Assembly: GCF_032854445.1 (NCBI RefSeq)
Contig: NC_088300.1
Coordinates: 22,117,608 to 22,181,607, forward strand
Direction of reading: 5' to 3'
Length of the DNA stretch: 64,000 nucleotides
Source of the DNA: Liolophura sinensis
Taxonomy: Eukaryota > Mollusca > Polyplacophora > Chitonida > Chitonidae
The position numbers and the translations under genes were made by a program. Positions 25,001 through 38,596 of the stretch are shown here, in pieces. How positions within the stretch are numbered: position 1 is the first letter of the stretch; the number at the start of each line of letters is the position of its first letter. The notes under the pieces are model-generated. The model saw nothing but the letters and a program-made list of their open reading frames with translations, was not told the origin of the DNA and searched no databases.

Positions 25001-26172
25001 AGATATATTTTTACATTTAACATATAGCCATTTTATTATTTACTTATTTAATTGCTCTTTTATGTCAAAAAAATGAGCAATGGTCTTTCATTATAGTGAA
25101 AGGCCCATCAAGCTTGTTTTAGGAAGAAACTGTACACGGCCTCGCCAGGTGGTCGCCATTTTGAACTCACTGATTAACCAGAGGCTCTCTCTACTTTTCT
25201 GCAGCACTACCACGTTGTTCTATAATGTACCCTAAAATATAGGTCCGCTAACTCTTGAACCGTGTCCAGCTTTGAGTTTTGGACTGATATGATACAGTGC
25301 TTACATTAATAACAGCAATGGCGAATCTGGCATTGAACGTCAGCTAAGTATACACATGCCGTCGACGTACCATTGTACTCGCTGCCTGCGTGATGCCCCA
25401 CGAAGCGAAAGTCTCTGTCCGCGTCAGTTGGCTTGGCCATAGCGATGAATGGGTGGGATAAGAGCAACTGATGTAGCCGTCTGTAAACTGACTCTCAGCC
25501 CTTCCTCCCGTCTCATGTCTAACCAATAATTCTGAACACCTTTTGTGCCATCACTCCAAAATTGGTGACGGTGATGTATTTGAAATGGTCGTGACAGCAG
25601 CTCTGAATGGTATCAATTCCCCCGTCACCAACTTATTTTACCAGAGCGTGCCGCTACTAACACTAAAATAACTCATAAAAATGGGTCATTGGATGGCACT
25701 TACTGCCTATACCTGAAGAACACGTCGAGATCGTCTTATACCCAATACCCCAACCCATCATAAACTCAACTTCCTAAGGTATAGGTATAGGTTACATTGT
25801 TCTCCTTGATAGTGTTTATCTTCTTAGTAGCTTGGTTAAAACCTCGACGAGGGTCAGCAGTTGCTTAATAAACGCATCGCAAAGGTTGTCTTTGAGAGCA
25901 ATTAGACATTTAATCCATTCAGAAGGGCGCTAGCTGAATATAGCAGCATATACAGTGCACAACAGCCGTTCCACCTAGGCAGCACGACGGCATGGGCGAT
26001 GGCACTTTTGCATTCCCCTTCTTCTCAAGATACACTGTCGAAAAGTGGATTGACCCTTTTGTTGTAACAATTATTGTTCGCTCTTGGCTCTGAGTGATTT
26101 TAAAAGTGCAACGTCTAATATATAATAGACTTAAGTCCGTTGAAGACCTTCTCACTCTACCCTCTGGTTCCA

Positions 26173-26174
26173 TT

Positions 26175-26213
<39 letters not shown>

Positions 26214-26270
26214 TCTGATTGGAGTTTAGCTGACCGTAGTACTCGTGCTGTATAATATCTTCACCTTAAT
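26173..26270 (-). mobile_element. (TTTA)n and decayed SINE family 1 tail, reverse
   Basis: About ten TTTA units at 26173-26213 are followed by TGATTGGAGTTTAGCTGACC then GTAGTACTCG. This is the reverse complement of the family 1 tail plus its (AAAT)n end, heavily mutated. The microsatellite is probably grown from the retroposon tail. Confidence 0.5.
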
Positions 26271-28434
26271 TATCTGAATTTATTTTCCTCTAGTCACTTC
26301 TCACTCTCTTAAATTAGTTATAAAGCTACGACGTTGACACGTGTAAAACCAATGGTGAAATTGCTAAACGAATACAGGCGATGCATATGATATCAGGGAA
26401 AAAATGTTTAAACGCATTCATTTTTTTTATTTAAAGCTATTTTAAGCGAAAAAATCGACCGGGTGTTGACAGATTCTCGCAGGTTCCATAAATGGTGATT
26501 TAACAAGTATGAATTACCCCCCCCCCCCCACCCCGTTTCACCCCAACCCCACTAAGCACCAGTGAATGATTGTCAATTTCCTGCATCAAGCCGCAGTGGT
26601 AACTGAAGTGTAAGGTAGAGCCACAGTAGTGCCATGCACTAAGTCAGGTTACGTCCTGTCGCTATGCCCATTGTCTACGAACACCAGCCAGAAGGGATTT
26701 ACCATGACGTGATAGGCCTCTCTACACCTAGAGAAGTCTCTCCTACGGTTTGCCTTTAAAATCGTCAGTATATTCTGAAAGCTATTTGGCTATTTCACGT
26801 GTACCACGATTTGTTTATGTTTTTTGCATCCTATCAGTCGCTGGCAGCTTTATCCACCTTGTAAGTCGTGTTGTACAGTGATCATATCTTTATTTCATGT
26901 ATCTGATCGCTCTTTTTCACTGCTTGAAACAGTTTGCTGCTGGTTCTTTAGTCTGCGGGGTTAGATATTCGATCAAGAACTGTTATAATGTATACTATAG
27001 AACTGTTGATAAAAACCGTTCGCTCAAGGGACAATTCGTCAAAGTGAATCTATTTCCATCAAACCGTAGGAGGATGCAGAAAACCAATTTGGTCGGTCAC
27101 GTTTCGATTATCTGGCCAATGAACGCAATCTTCCGTGTGGCTTGGGAGATTCGTAAATTGAGATTCCTTCAATATTTATTCCATAAGATCCTGAATTGTC
27201 GGCCCTTTTAATTAAACAAAATGGCGAAATAAGCAGTCAAAGCACGCCAGGGCATGTCTTGGCCGGTCACATATCCAGAAGCACTGTCGTCACTAACCAC
27301 TTCTTGAGATTAAAAAATGACGATGGACATTTTGTTAGGATAGCCAGAATCTCTGCATCCATCACGTCCCTTTCCAGGGTCCTAATGTCTATTTCTGCTC
27401 AAGATTTGGATGTGAATACATGTCAGAGGCGAATCTGTTTCCTGGCCGAGCCGATACTGAATGGAATAAGGATACCGACAAGGACTTCCGGTCCCAATTT
27501 AGGTGACACAGTTATATTATTAAATTTGATGACAACACAGCATTCTGAGTAACTCCACGCTACTGATGTCTCATAAATAGCTTGTATCATCATTACATTC
27601 CCTTTTGAACTAATTCTGCTTAAGACAGATGCTAAGGGGCGAGAAATTTGCTATTATTTAAGTATTGTCGTCGCTGCTCTTGGCTTACTCTCTATGCTGT
27701 GAGTCTTTTATTACCTTACATGCCAATCAAAACTTTTTTTCTAGAACGATGGTCACGTGTGAGAAATTTTGTGAGGTATAGCTCAGTAGTCGAGCCTATT
27801 TCTGACAGCAGTCAGTTTATATTTAGTCACTCAGGAACTTTTGTACTTCGTAAGATTTCAACAGACTTCGTGTTAAATGAAGTGTTGGAGTTAATATATG
27901 AAACACCGTTAAATGAAATCAGTCCCAATTTAAATGGAAGCCATAGGTTTAATAGCTCTGCCTGGGACAACTTTACCTGCTATAACTTCATGTCGGGCTT
28001 TTTATATGAGGTATGGAATTGTAAACTGCGATCAAATAATGAGTGGTAACGTGCCAGAACTAGGCCGTGTTTCTCTCATGACTTGTCTAACTATAAACAT
28101 GTCGCCGTGGTGTGCAAAAATTAGTGTGTATAGTAGAATCTGAAAAAGGAGAAGCTGGATTATGCCGCATAGTAACAGATGTTAATGACATTACCTTGTT
28201 GTAATGATGAAATATCACAGGCTGTAGGTTATTGTATATAAAGCTTGCATGTAACAACGTTGCGCGCAATCGATTTCCAAGATATGGTTATATTGATGGA
28301 GAATGTCTCTGTCGTAACCAAATGATGCATTTAAGGAGCACATTCAACATTGTGATTATGAGGCTGTAGGCAAGATTACTGGACTATGCGACAAACCAGA
28401 TTGACGGATAAGACCACGCATATCCACTGAGAGT

Positions 28435-28740
28435 TTTACAGTGGCCGAGTGGTTAAAACGCCTGGGTTTCAGTTGTTAGGACAATCCCGGCCTTGGACAG
28501 AAGATTTGTGGATTCCCCACTCTCACTGGTCGCAGGGCCTAGGTGACAATAAACACTCAATGACGTTCAAGTGGTCGATGGGTGAAGACCACTTCTCCCA
28601 CCAATACGACGCGCAAGTTACTTGCCAAAGGTCGATTATTTGACCTGGGCACTCCATTTTCCTCCATCCTCTAAAAAAACCGCCATGGTATAAGTGAAAA
28701 CTCTGATAGATAGTCAGATAGCAGTCAAATAAATACATAA
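28435..28740 (+). mobile_element. SINE family 1 variant with Ser/Leu tRNA-like head
   Basis: The head CAGTGGCCGAGTGGTTAAAA then CGCCTGGG is close to the A-box arm of class II (Ser/Leu) tRNAs, but no complete cloverleaf follows, so it is not a tRNA gene. The tail is CCGCCATGGTATAAGTGAAA then a decayed end and CAAATAAATACATAAAT. The body differs from the other copies. Confidence 0.65.
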
Positions 28741-30849
28741 ATCGCACGCCTTACCTCTTTGAAGTGTTGAATTTATTGCCGCCCGACGTTTCTTAGTGTG
28801 TTTTTCTTAGCATTCAGACAATAAATATATACAAAAAAATGTTTTCGTTGTCATTGGATTTCTTCATCACTATGTCTTGTAATAACGGGTTATTATGAAA
28901 TACTGATAAGAAATCTAGAACTGTTACCGATTTAAGTATAATTTCGATGATTAAATCGAAGCGCTATCTTCCATGAGTTTGGGTTTAGAAACCAGCCTTC
29001 TTGAATGTACAATTGGTCAGTGGAATACCGTTCCGTGCCTCTTGGATAATGTAGGATATTAACAAATATATATATTATTTTTCTTTCTTTGATGGAATGG
29101 ATTTTGTATTAAATCTAAACAAACTGGCCAAGGTTGCCAAATTATTTATGGTGAAAGTGATGTAAATTTACTAATAACGAATTTATATGTGATGGCCATT
29201 AAACACACATTCACTTATACATTATTAAACGATATTTGCAAGTAGGAACATAATATGATTTGACACAAGAGCACGTAAATGTGGCGCTATCGTGGTATAT
29301 ACATGTACATACATACATCTATCTCGTGACGCGTTCCCGTTATTGTAGCATCACGAATTTGTGTATTTGTAATTTAATGGGAGCCTTTTAGCAATGAAGA
29401 GTCTTTTTCAAATATCGTTTTACATCCAAGTACTTTATCAGCTAAAATAGTTCATTAAAGTTTAGATTAAGTACACCTGAGGTCATGTTGATACTGCGCA
29501 TGTGTTGTTGCCTTACCACTTAAACCCGCCGAGATGCCGCAGATAAGACCACCTAATGTAACCGTACGTGCATGGCGCAATAGTTTTATATCGTCTTTGC
29601 GATCAGATGTATGCCTAAGGTTACAATCTTTACCCTCTGATTGATCCTTAAAAAGTGATGGGCGTGACTGTTTTATCTGCTAGGAATAGCCATTATTTTT
29701 TATGCTGGAGATAAATTATTGACGTGAGACTAGAATAGCAGGGAGTGTAAACAGGAATCGTCAATCTAAATAAGTCGTCTAAATCCAAATCTGTAGTTTA
29801 TATCTGCATATTATCTTCGAATGATGACAGCAGTTAGGGGTCCGATCGCGAATGAGAACTTCATGTGGTTTGATTCCTAGTTATGCATCTAAGGGTTGAT
29901 CGCTCTTGTCTGCAGATGAAAGACCCATAGCAACAGCATATAAACAAAGCCAGGTGTTCTACAAAATGACAGTCCATGCAAAAAAAATAGACCTGAAATG
30001 TCAAATGCTATCCATGGATTATCAGAATAGTAGGTGAATAAATAGGTGTAGGCACTGCCTTGAGGCTCTGGTCATTTCAAAAAGGACACGAGGGAGATAA
30101 GGAAGACAGACTTCGATAGAGTCATCTGCGTGATAACTAACAGGTGGGTTGCATGGGCAATTTCATCGCACTTTTCATGCCACTAATTTGAAAAACGCAA
30201 CTACCATGGAAACGCTTTCACGTGGGAGTTTGTTTCATAGATTTGCGTTTTAGCCTTTTGTTAACTTGTGATAGTAAAATGTCAATAGTCTTACTGTCCA
30301 GAATGATTCAAAATTCAAACGGCATTACGTATCTTCAAATATTTCAGTTTTAGATTTACGCATCATCAAGGAACACTGGGTTATCATAACTGTCAATATA
30401 ACAGATCGTCGTATTTTGTTTTATAACCATGACGGCACATGTATCGAAGATAAAAAGTGAATAATGTGTTTCCCGACGATTACGTAATACATCAAATCTA
30501 AAGGATGTGCACAATCTGAGAGCAAACAGAGGACAATTGGCTAATAGAAAAAATATTAATGTAACAACGCAATATGATACATCATCGACCGAGACCGGCG
30601 TATTATTCCTTATGGGTTTTCTATCCGCTCTGTCACGCAGGTATAGAATTCTAGTGACATGCTTCTTTGATTTGCTTCTTGATAACAGTTTTCAAAATGC
30701 AGTCTTTATGTTTTTGTGAAGAATTCAAATATGTGATGAATATGTGCTTTATTGATCTGATATTTGTTTATAATAGCTTTTAGGCTTAATTTGTTAAAAG
30801 TGTGGAAAAACAGCCTGTACTATTCTGTACTGTATAAAATTGCACGATT

Positions 30850-31671
30850 TTATGGTTTCATGTTTCTTCTGATGTCTGCGTAATGGCCTTTTTGTTTCAG
30901 TGATAGATGTGGTGTTATAGAATAACACTTTGTGAACAGACTAACTATGACAAGATTTGGAAACGTATGAAGTGTGTGGCAAGAGCAAATGGCCTCAAAG
31001 TCTTTCGGAAAACTTGTTCTTCTCAAGTGATGGAAATTTGGCGAACAGTTTCCTGAGCGAAGATGAGGGAACAATACAAAAAGAACAAAGCCAGAATCAT
31101 TCGTCCAAGTCATGGCGAGGCTAGAATGGCGAAAACAAAACTCAAATTTGTCTGCCATTAATCAGAGTTAAATTCCCCAGCAGGTGAAAAAAAAGTATAG
31201 TTATGAATGACTTGAAATCCTGCCAGATGAAATTGAATACACATTCGGCTTTGGACCACGCACAGATAATTTTTACAGAATCTGTTCTTTTTTATCTCCT
31301 TGTACGATTTATGCTTCAAGTCTCCTTTTGGCGTCATATGTAATGCGTGATTACTGCTGTCTGTGGAAGTTAAAAAGTTATCCCGAACTTGCTCTAATGT
31401 TGAGGTCAGAGACAACATGTCTTGGGTTTCCTTTTTACCAAAGCAAATGTCCTCCTTTCCCCTAGGACAAGTTTGTATCTCCAAAGCCGAGGGGTTTCTT
31501 TTCTACTTTCATGATTAGGGCCTTTTCTTTCGTGTCTTCATAGTTGAGAGCTTGTCTTGCCTTTTTATCAATAGTTTTTTTTATCTTTCTGCAGAATTTA
31601 CGATCATCATCGCAGTAATGACTGAACCCGACCATCAAGGTCATCACATACCCTCCCGTCGATCTTGACAT
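30850..31671 (-). other. Unassigned run of adjoining minus-strand open frames
   Basis: Three minus-strand frames abut or overlap: 31462-31671 (69 residues), 31158-31484 (108) and 30850-31158 (102). The first two overlap by 23 bases in different frames, as a single frameshift in one older frame would produce. The upper part is Lys/Glu-rich with no family I recognise. More minus-strand frames follow at 31991-32263, 32310-32609 and 32674-32970. This could be a decayed gene or element, or chance in A-rich DNA. Confidence 0.2.
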
Positions 31672-34089
31672 GTGGCATCTTTGCCAAGGTCAACAATAGC
31701 AATGATATTATACCTCGTTTAATTTATCACGTTCAGCCGACCTTCCTCGGTTCAGACCATTAAAAATGTTTATGGCTGTTGATGTTCTAGTGGACCAACC
31801 GACTATTTTTGCTGCATGTCACTCAATAAGGACACATTGTCGTCTGTGCAATGACTTGTCATAGTCATGTCCTTATTCCTATCTTGTGACACTACATTTT
31901 TTCTCACATAGCTTTAGGGACGTTGCATACCATTGTAACACCATACCCCAAAACACAAAAGTTTTTGACGTGTTTTTTCTTTCATTAAAATCACGTTCTC
32001 CCAGTCATTGCATTAAATCTGATGTTTTTTTTTACACAAAAATGTTTCTTACTGTTGTATGATGTTTTCATCTGTATAATGCCGGAATAACGACGTGTAT
32101 ACTTGCCAGCCAACATTTCCAAAATACATTTAACAATACACAGAACAATTTTTCCCTTGGGAACTTCTTTCCCTTGACCCCCTACTAAAATATTGTGCCG
32201 GGACCCTGGCTGTTTGTATTCCTCACTTCTTTGGTCCTGTCTGGTTTGGCAGCTCTGTGCCATGTCTCTCCTTACTAACGATCACAGTGCGGATGCCTCG
32301 GTACATAAGCTACCATGATGGAGGTGAACAGATAACATGCCTATGGATGAACAAATGGTTGTACAAACCCTTCGACATTTTATGTTTTGGGAGTTGGCCT
32401 TGCGATTGTTGACCCAGAACATACGTTTTGGTTGACGGCTGGTATACGAGTGTCTGTTTGGGCGCATGAATTCCAATTTTATCTATTTCAGTATTATTGT
32501 GATTAACGGTGTACTCAACAAATTGCATGTTGTCATTTATACGATAGCGGTCGTGTGTATAGTATCTTGAGTGAATCATCAACTTTTCTGTTTCATGTGA
32601 CAAGCACATTTACTGAACGATTGGATACAGTTGCTTTTAGTACATTTTAATTATTACATGAGCCAGGCCGAGGTCATGGTCCTAATACGTCGTTGACCTC
32701 AATGTGACCTGTGAGAGTGGACGAAGCTGTGTATAGATTTCCGATGAATTTCATACAAATGCGTACCTGACCGGAATCATCAAGGCTATAGGGTGTTTCA
32801 GCGCCAATCGGCGTATAAAAACCGCAAAATCTCTTTGGGACTTGCAGCCACCATCGGAATCTTTGAATGGGATGAAAAAATGTTACAAAACAACCAAGCC
32901 ACATGTGTTTGTGGATAAAATCGGTGATTAGACGAGCTGACTGGCGACAGCTGCGCCTGTCGCCAGTCATTAAATGACAGGTTCAGCAAACAGTAGTGTT
33001 TTTCAGCTCAGTACTGGGTTATTGGCCACATCTCAACGCTTCTGGCTGTAATGAATTGTTCGCCAAAGGAAAGGAACCGCCGTTAATTGCACGTCCTCCA
33101 ACCTTTTAACAAAACATAATTCCATCGGAGCAGACCTGCGTGCAAATGACTACCAACCATACCATGCACAGCCATAATTAGGGTAAATCTATTATGCACT
33201 GTTAATGGTCCATGCTGGAGACAAGTTTGTTCATTGAACTAGCCGTCCTCTAGAGAGAAACTAATCTGATCTGAGAGCCGAGTTTATTTATTGAGCCATC
33301 AAACCTCAGATCTTGCCAAATACCGGTGAAAGTACGTCAATAGCTGAGAACCCGACCTAAGAGCTTTGAGTCTGCCCGTGCTGCTTAATGGTGGGCAATT
33401 TCTTATTTGTTCACAAGACTTTCATTACTGGATTCTTGACTTTCTCAGAATCACAGTAAACGTTGTCTTGACCTCTGTAGATCTTCTCTTTGCTATTTTA
33501 TGCCAGAAATGACCATAAAACGGTAATCGTGGTCATTTCCCTCAGCATCGTTTTAACCACTTAGTTTACTTTACTACAATCATGGATATCTGATTAGTAC
33601 ACATATACTACTGATTATTTAATCAATGACAGTCTTAGTGCCCTCTTACCAGGAAATAGTTCCAAAATGTCTTGAAAAAGAGTACATGGTTATCTGTTTA
33701 TAAGACGCCTCAATTTCTGTGCACTATCCGCGCATTGTTAAGTACAGCCACATACTCCCATTAGTACACAGCGTTAGAGTGCTTTCCTGATACGTAGATT
33801 GGATTTTTAATCCAGTCTCTTCCGCTCTAAAATTCAATCATTGCACTTTCTTCCCCTACCATTGCAACCATCATTTTCAATCATCCGTTCATCGGTGAAA
33901 ACGTCTGTGAGTGTAAACTCAGATTTAGCATTACATTTCACAACGTTCATAAAGTGTGTATCGTTGAACACGAGAATTTTACCTCCACAATTAACCTCTA
34001 CACTGGATTCACCAGATTGGTGAGAAAACTCTAGGGATCATGTTGTTCCTCGTGAATGCAAAACTGAACCGGTAAATCGCCACCTTTGA

Positions 34090-34330
34090 CACTGGCAGCA
34101 TGAAGAGTAAAACCAGAGCATCGACATCAGTATGATAGTTGGTAGATGGTCACATCAAACCGGTAAAATACGGCTTCTTGTCAATTTACCTCAGCTGGAA
34201 TTTCATTTCAGCTATTCATGTCAATACGTTAGTAGTACACTCCTCAGGCACCATGACTTAAGTAGAATTAGGTACAAAAACATGCAGTGGTGTTAACTGC
34301 AATATATTAGATGTCACCGACTCAAGCTTA
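34090..34330 (+). repeat. Dispersed repeat X, copy 2
   Basis: GAGTAAAACCAGAGCATCGA, then GGTCACAT, then GCACCATGACTTAAG and TAGATGTCACCG align with the copy at 1940-2170. It also pairs with the inverted copy about 640 bp downstream. Confidence 0.55.
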
Positions 34331-34542
34331 TTCAAAATGCTGTACGTCATTAATTGTGTTACATTCTCTACTCTTGGTGTTGGTGGGGCCCTGGTGATAC
34401 ACAGCAAGCGATTGACGATGCTTGTGCGGACGTTTTTCCAGTGTTCCACCAATATGGTTTGTATATAAGTGCGTCATAAGTGGAAAAGCTCGTCAGAAAC
34501 TCGCTAGACGTCCGTGGTTTATACTGGGAACTGCTTTGAATT

Positions 34543-34663
34543 AAGATGCCAATGTCGTCAATGGTTAATAACGAATGGAGTTTTCAAGCCCATAAAACTG
34601 ACCGCCATCGTATAAGTGAAAAATATTGAATGTGGCGTTGAAGCAAACAAATTAATAAGTACA
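34543..34663 (+). repeat. Repeat Y, forward copy, with SINE tail remnant
   Basis: TTGAATTAAGATGCCAATGT then CGTCAATGGTTAATAACGAA matches the reverse complement of 34975-35040 at roughly 49 of 55 positions. It runs into a decayed family 1 SINE tail (GACCGCCATCGTATAAGTGA at about 34600). Confidence 0.6.
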
Positions 34664-34729
34664 TGTCATTAATAGTTCATCTTCCATAATAACAAACAGA
34701 CGTGAAATCCGAGAGAATCCAGATAAAAC

Positions 34730-34940
34730 GGTTGTATGACTCAGTGTTATGTGTTTCTGTTTAAGCCATGGTGCTTGGGGATGTCTAATTTGCTACTACA
34801 TGTATTTAAACATTCACATGAACAATTAGAATGAAACCCTAACTGAAGAAAACTAACAAGAGGCCGGATTTCACCAGTTACATGTGGCCACTTGGCACTG
34901 TCGTCACTATTCTGGTTTTACTGCTGCAATGTTTTATATT
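34730..34940 (-). repeat. Dispersed repeat X, copy 3 (inverted)
   Basis: The reverse complement reads GCAGTAAAACCAGAATAGTG, then GGCCACATGTAACTGGTGAA, then ATCCGGCCTCTTGTTAG and CCAAGCACCATGGCTTAA. It is the closest match to copy 1 and is inverted relative to copy 2. Confidence 0.6.
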
Positions 34941-34974
34941 AAATCACATTTACCTTATACATGTAACGGTCAAC

Positions 34975-35040
34975 ATGCTTTGGCTTGAAAACTACCTTCG
35001 TTATTAACCAATGACGACACTGGCACCTTAATTCAATAAC
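34975..35040 (-). repeat. Repeat Y, inverted copy
   Basis: The reverse complement reads TTGAATTAAGGTGCCAGTGT then CGTCATTGGTTAATAACGAA, paired with 34543-34605. Together with the two X copies this makes an interleaved inverted structure about 0.95 kb long. Confidence 0.6.
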
Positions 35041-35339
35041 ACTTTTACCGTATTATCATGGGCCTTAGGCGATAACTGCACGTAAATCTCCTCAAACCAA
35101 TAGTGTTTTGGACGTTCATATTAGCAAATATACTGTAGAATGCCATACACATCATGCGCTGTTTATTGCCCCACTTCAACGGAAAACAAATTATAGAAGT
35201 AGTGAATGTTCTTTTTCTATTTATTGATTGCGATGATTTTATTCCATGATAAAACAAATCATTTGATTAATCAGAGTAATGGGAAGAAGTTTATTGATAA
35301 CAAAAGGCTCGCTGAGTGTGTTTCATCGACTGATCATTG

Positions 35340-35640
35340 CCAACTCCCGCAGTGTGAAGGACAACTGTTTGGATTGTCAATAAAAAAGCTTTGCAGGAGG
35401 TGGACTAGGATGTATCGGGATCGTGTAGTTCACCATCAGTTGCATCGACGGACGAGGTACCTCATGAAAGTAGATTTGCTCAGATACAGCGTACGACTGA
35501 AGATGCATTTCTTACACCGGAAACCAACAGAATTGTCAATGATACAAAAGCATTGCGGGAGGCGGCCAAGACTGTATTGTGCTTGTTAGCAGAACCAACC
35601 GGTTGCATTGACAAAACAGAGACACCTTGGCGTATAGTTC
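35340..35640 (+). pseudogene. Decayed open frame with internal duplication
   Basis: In one forward frame the text TVWIVNKKALQEVD, then a TAG stop, continues through DEVPHESRFAQIQRTTEDAF to IVNDTKALREAAKTVLCLL. The blocks VNKKALQEVD and VNDTKALREAA are about 160 bp apart at DNA level (about 35367 and 35534), suggesting a tandem duplication. An in-frame stop and no flanking exons argue for a relic. I do not recognise the protein. Confidence 0.25.
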
Positions 35641-37376
35641 TACTAAGCGTTTGGCTCTAAGTGCGACCGAAAATATTACATCTCTTGTAACCAAAATTCA
35701 TAGCAACTGTGCAAGACGATTTCAAGTGTTGATATTTACAATAGCCTTCTTTATGTAGATCTTATGTGCCGTCGATTTGTAAAGAATCCATTTTATCTCG
35801 TAAGCTATGTTCAGCAGCTGTTGTGGATTAGAATGACTTTAGTTCTGTATATAAAAACAACAACTTGAAAACAAGTTCGATGGTATGATTAAGCAGATGT
35901 TTCAGACAAGCCAGCATGCTTTATATAAGATATCTACATATTTACGTGTATGTCTTCGATATGCAGGCCTGAGGGAATTGGGATTTGCTTGCTCTCTTCA
36001 TTTCTTACTATATGCGCTGAAAAAACTACCACATTTTTTCGTTCTTGTTGTTTTGTTAAGTAAAACTGCAGTTTAATAAATGTCCAAGCCTTTGAATCAT
36101 CATCAAGAAGGCAAATTGCCTATAATTACTTCCTCTGATGTGTTACTGACATAATATTAAATATTAAAATTAACGAACAGTAACATTAGGTTACTAAGTT
36201 TTTATCTCACCCGTTTGAGAGACGCTAGATCAGGCAATTTCTTAGTTCCATTACTTTCTTCGGTTTTGTCATTGAAGGCATTACAAAGTTCATTACATGG
36301 GCAGTATGTCAGGCGTAACGAGACATAGGGAATCCCCGTGTGTTTTAATGGCTGAAAGTTTTTGTCATCTCTCTACTGCCGTCGGTGCATAAAATTTATT
36401 TCCCCCAAGTGTTTTTATTTTCTGGTACCTCAAGACATAACAGAATTATTTCGACGCATGTTTTATAGAATATGAACTGAATGCACGAGGGCGACAGGGG
36501 AGTTGAACCAATTTACCACTCTGCGATCAGTGTTTATTGACTGACAGTGGTCGAGTAAAGCACATTTGTACATATTAAATACTGGCGCTCTTTCCATCCG
36601 CCGATGGCAGTGAAGGAATCGTCCCTGATGTCATTATAAATACATGTATGCAGAACAGAACAATTTTATGGAAGGTTCCTTTAGGGAAAAATCCTGTGTT
36701 TGTTTTTTTCCCTTTACCCCTCAGTTCAGAAGCATAGATGTAAAGGACTTGCAAGCACTGTCAAACTCACGACGGCTATTTACTTTCTGGTACGATCGAG
36801 AATAATACAAATTTGACGCCATGATGATTACATTGCAACGTCCTAGTCCTGGCAGTTTTCAGTACCTCGCTTTTTAGCAAAATCCAGAGCAGCCATATGT
36901 TTGATCCAGCTTGTCACATGATTAATTTCTCGTCAATCTTGACATGGTGTCATAGAATTTAGACAGAATGCGGAAATGAATCAACAATTGTGAAAGCCAC
37001 GAAGGCAAAATCCCGTTAGCATTCCATGGAAAGTTGGAGGAAGCCTATTCATCAAAAAATATATTGACTTAGAAAGGGCTTCGCAGATTTCACCATCTTA
37101 ACTCGAAAATTAAACAGGGAGTTTAAAAACTGCTTTCGTATTGGATAAAGCCAATTTCTGTTACTTCAGCTGATAGATTGATTTGCGTTCAGTCCCTGAT
37201 AGAGGAGTTGCTAAATGTTTCTGGTTAATGAGGGTCAATCGGAAACAGTCCTTTATCTGCTGGACGGGATGTCTCCATGGAAGCTCGGATGATCAGACAA
37301 TTTTTATATTCAAAATTCATGACCTAAAGACGCAGTATTCTGCGCACCCTAAACAACACGACCTGGAACTTACAGA

Positions 37377-37425
37377 ACATTCTTGAGTACGGCGTAAAAA
37401 CCAATCAAATAAATAAATAATTAGA
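37377..37425 (+). mobile_element. SINE family 1 tail
   Basis: CATTCTTGAGTACGGCGTAA then AAACCAATCAAATAAATAAA: a very well preserved 3' end only. Confidence 0.75.
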
Positions 37426-37714
37426 GTACACATTATATTATTCACTCTTCAGGGTTGTGATGAAAATAACCAATGTCCGAATTAAAACACTTTCTCTTAT
37501 CGAACTTGGATATGAATGTTACACTTACGTTCTAGGTAAGAAAGTCCAAAGCACTTTGACCTCTTTGTGTTCACGTGAGCTGTAAATTTGAAACCTTGCC
37601 GTGAACTGTCAGCGTTTTTATTCACGTTTCTCATCAGCAGGAGAAAGACATTTTGTTGAAACCATCGCGTTTATTTATTGCGTGACTAGGTTGACCACCG
37701 CAAAAAACTACATA

Positions 37715-37985
37715 TGGATTTATTTATTTGATTTATTTAATTGGGTTGTGTTTAACAGCATGCTCAAGAATTTTTTTACTTTTAGTCTGTTGGTCGGTTA
37801 TATGAATGGAAGAAACCTGAGTGCCATAGGTAAATCCACCGACCTTTGGCCAGTTACTGACCTGCTTACCCACACGTGACGTACGATGATGAACATCATA
37901 CTTGTGGAAGACAGGTTGTCTTCTACGAACGATAGGCTGGTCGGACAGCCACTCGAACCGTGTTGATCAGTTATTGTCAACAAGA
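37715..37985 (-). mobile_element. SINE-like element, reverse orientation
   Basis: TTTATTTGATTTATTTAATT then GGGTTGTGTTTAACAGCATG and CTCAAGAATTTTT is the reverse complement of a family 1-type tail. It is followed by GGAAGAAACCTGAGTGCC and ACCGACCTTTGGCCAGTTAC, close to the body of the element at 38597. Confidence 0.5.
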
Positions 37986-38596
37986 CCCGTCTAGTGAGGG
38001 CGGGGAACCATATGGAGAACTTTTTGTTATTTGTTAACCATAAAGAAAATCAAATTTACTGATGTTGCCCTGTAGACAAAATTCATTATATATTGTGTGG
38101 AGAAAAGTGTGAGTATGTAGGTTGGAATAGTTTGCAGCTGGTATAATAATACTGAAGTTTACAATGAAGTGCCTGTCATCTGCGGGAATGGCGACAGCTT
38201 TAATCCTGCGGCTATCATATGTACTGTATACCAGTAATGAGTCCCCTGACAACAGGTCGTGCGCCTGTGTATGGAACAGAATAGAGTAGTGAATAATTGA
38301 TGTCATGAGAGGATTGTTAGATGTACATGGGGCACCTGATCTTAACTGAGCCCACAAGCCATAACAAATGTTTGCAGATGTCGAGCACATTAGTTAAGCA
38401 TCAAGGGACTGGCTTCTAAGCTGCAGAGGGTAATCCTGGTATCATCTATCACTGTTACTTTTCCAAGTCAACATGATGAAAAATGCTCTCGGTTCAGTTC
38501 ACAAATGTTGCATAGTGGTATTTTCATACTGGAGAGATTCACGTCTTCTGCTGATTTTTTTTTCTGCCCTTTATCTTTACAATCATACATAACTCT

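Noticed and set aside
28435-28515. tRNA-Ser/Leu gene
   Set aside because: Only the 5' A-box arm is present; no anticodon, variable or T arms form, and a SINE tail follows.
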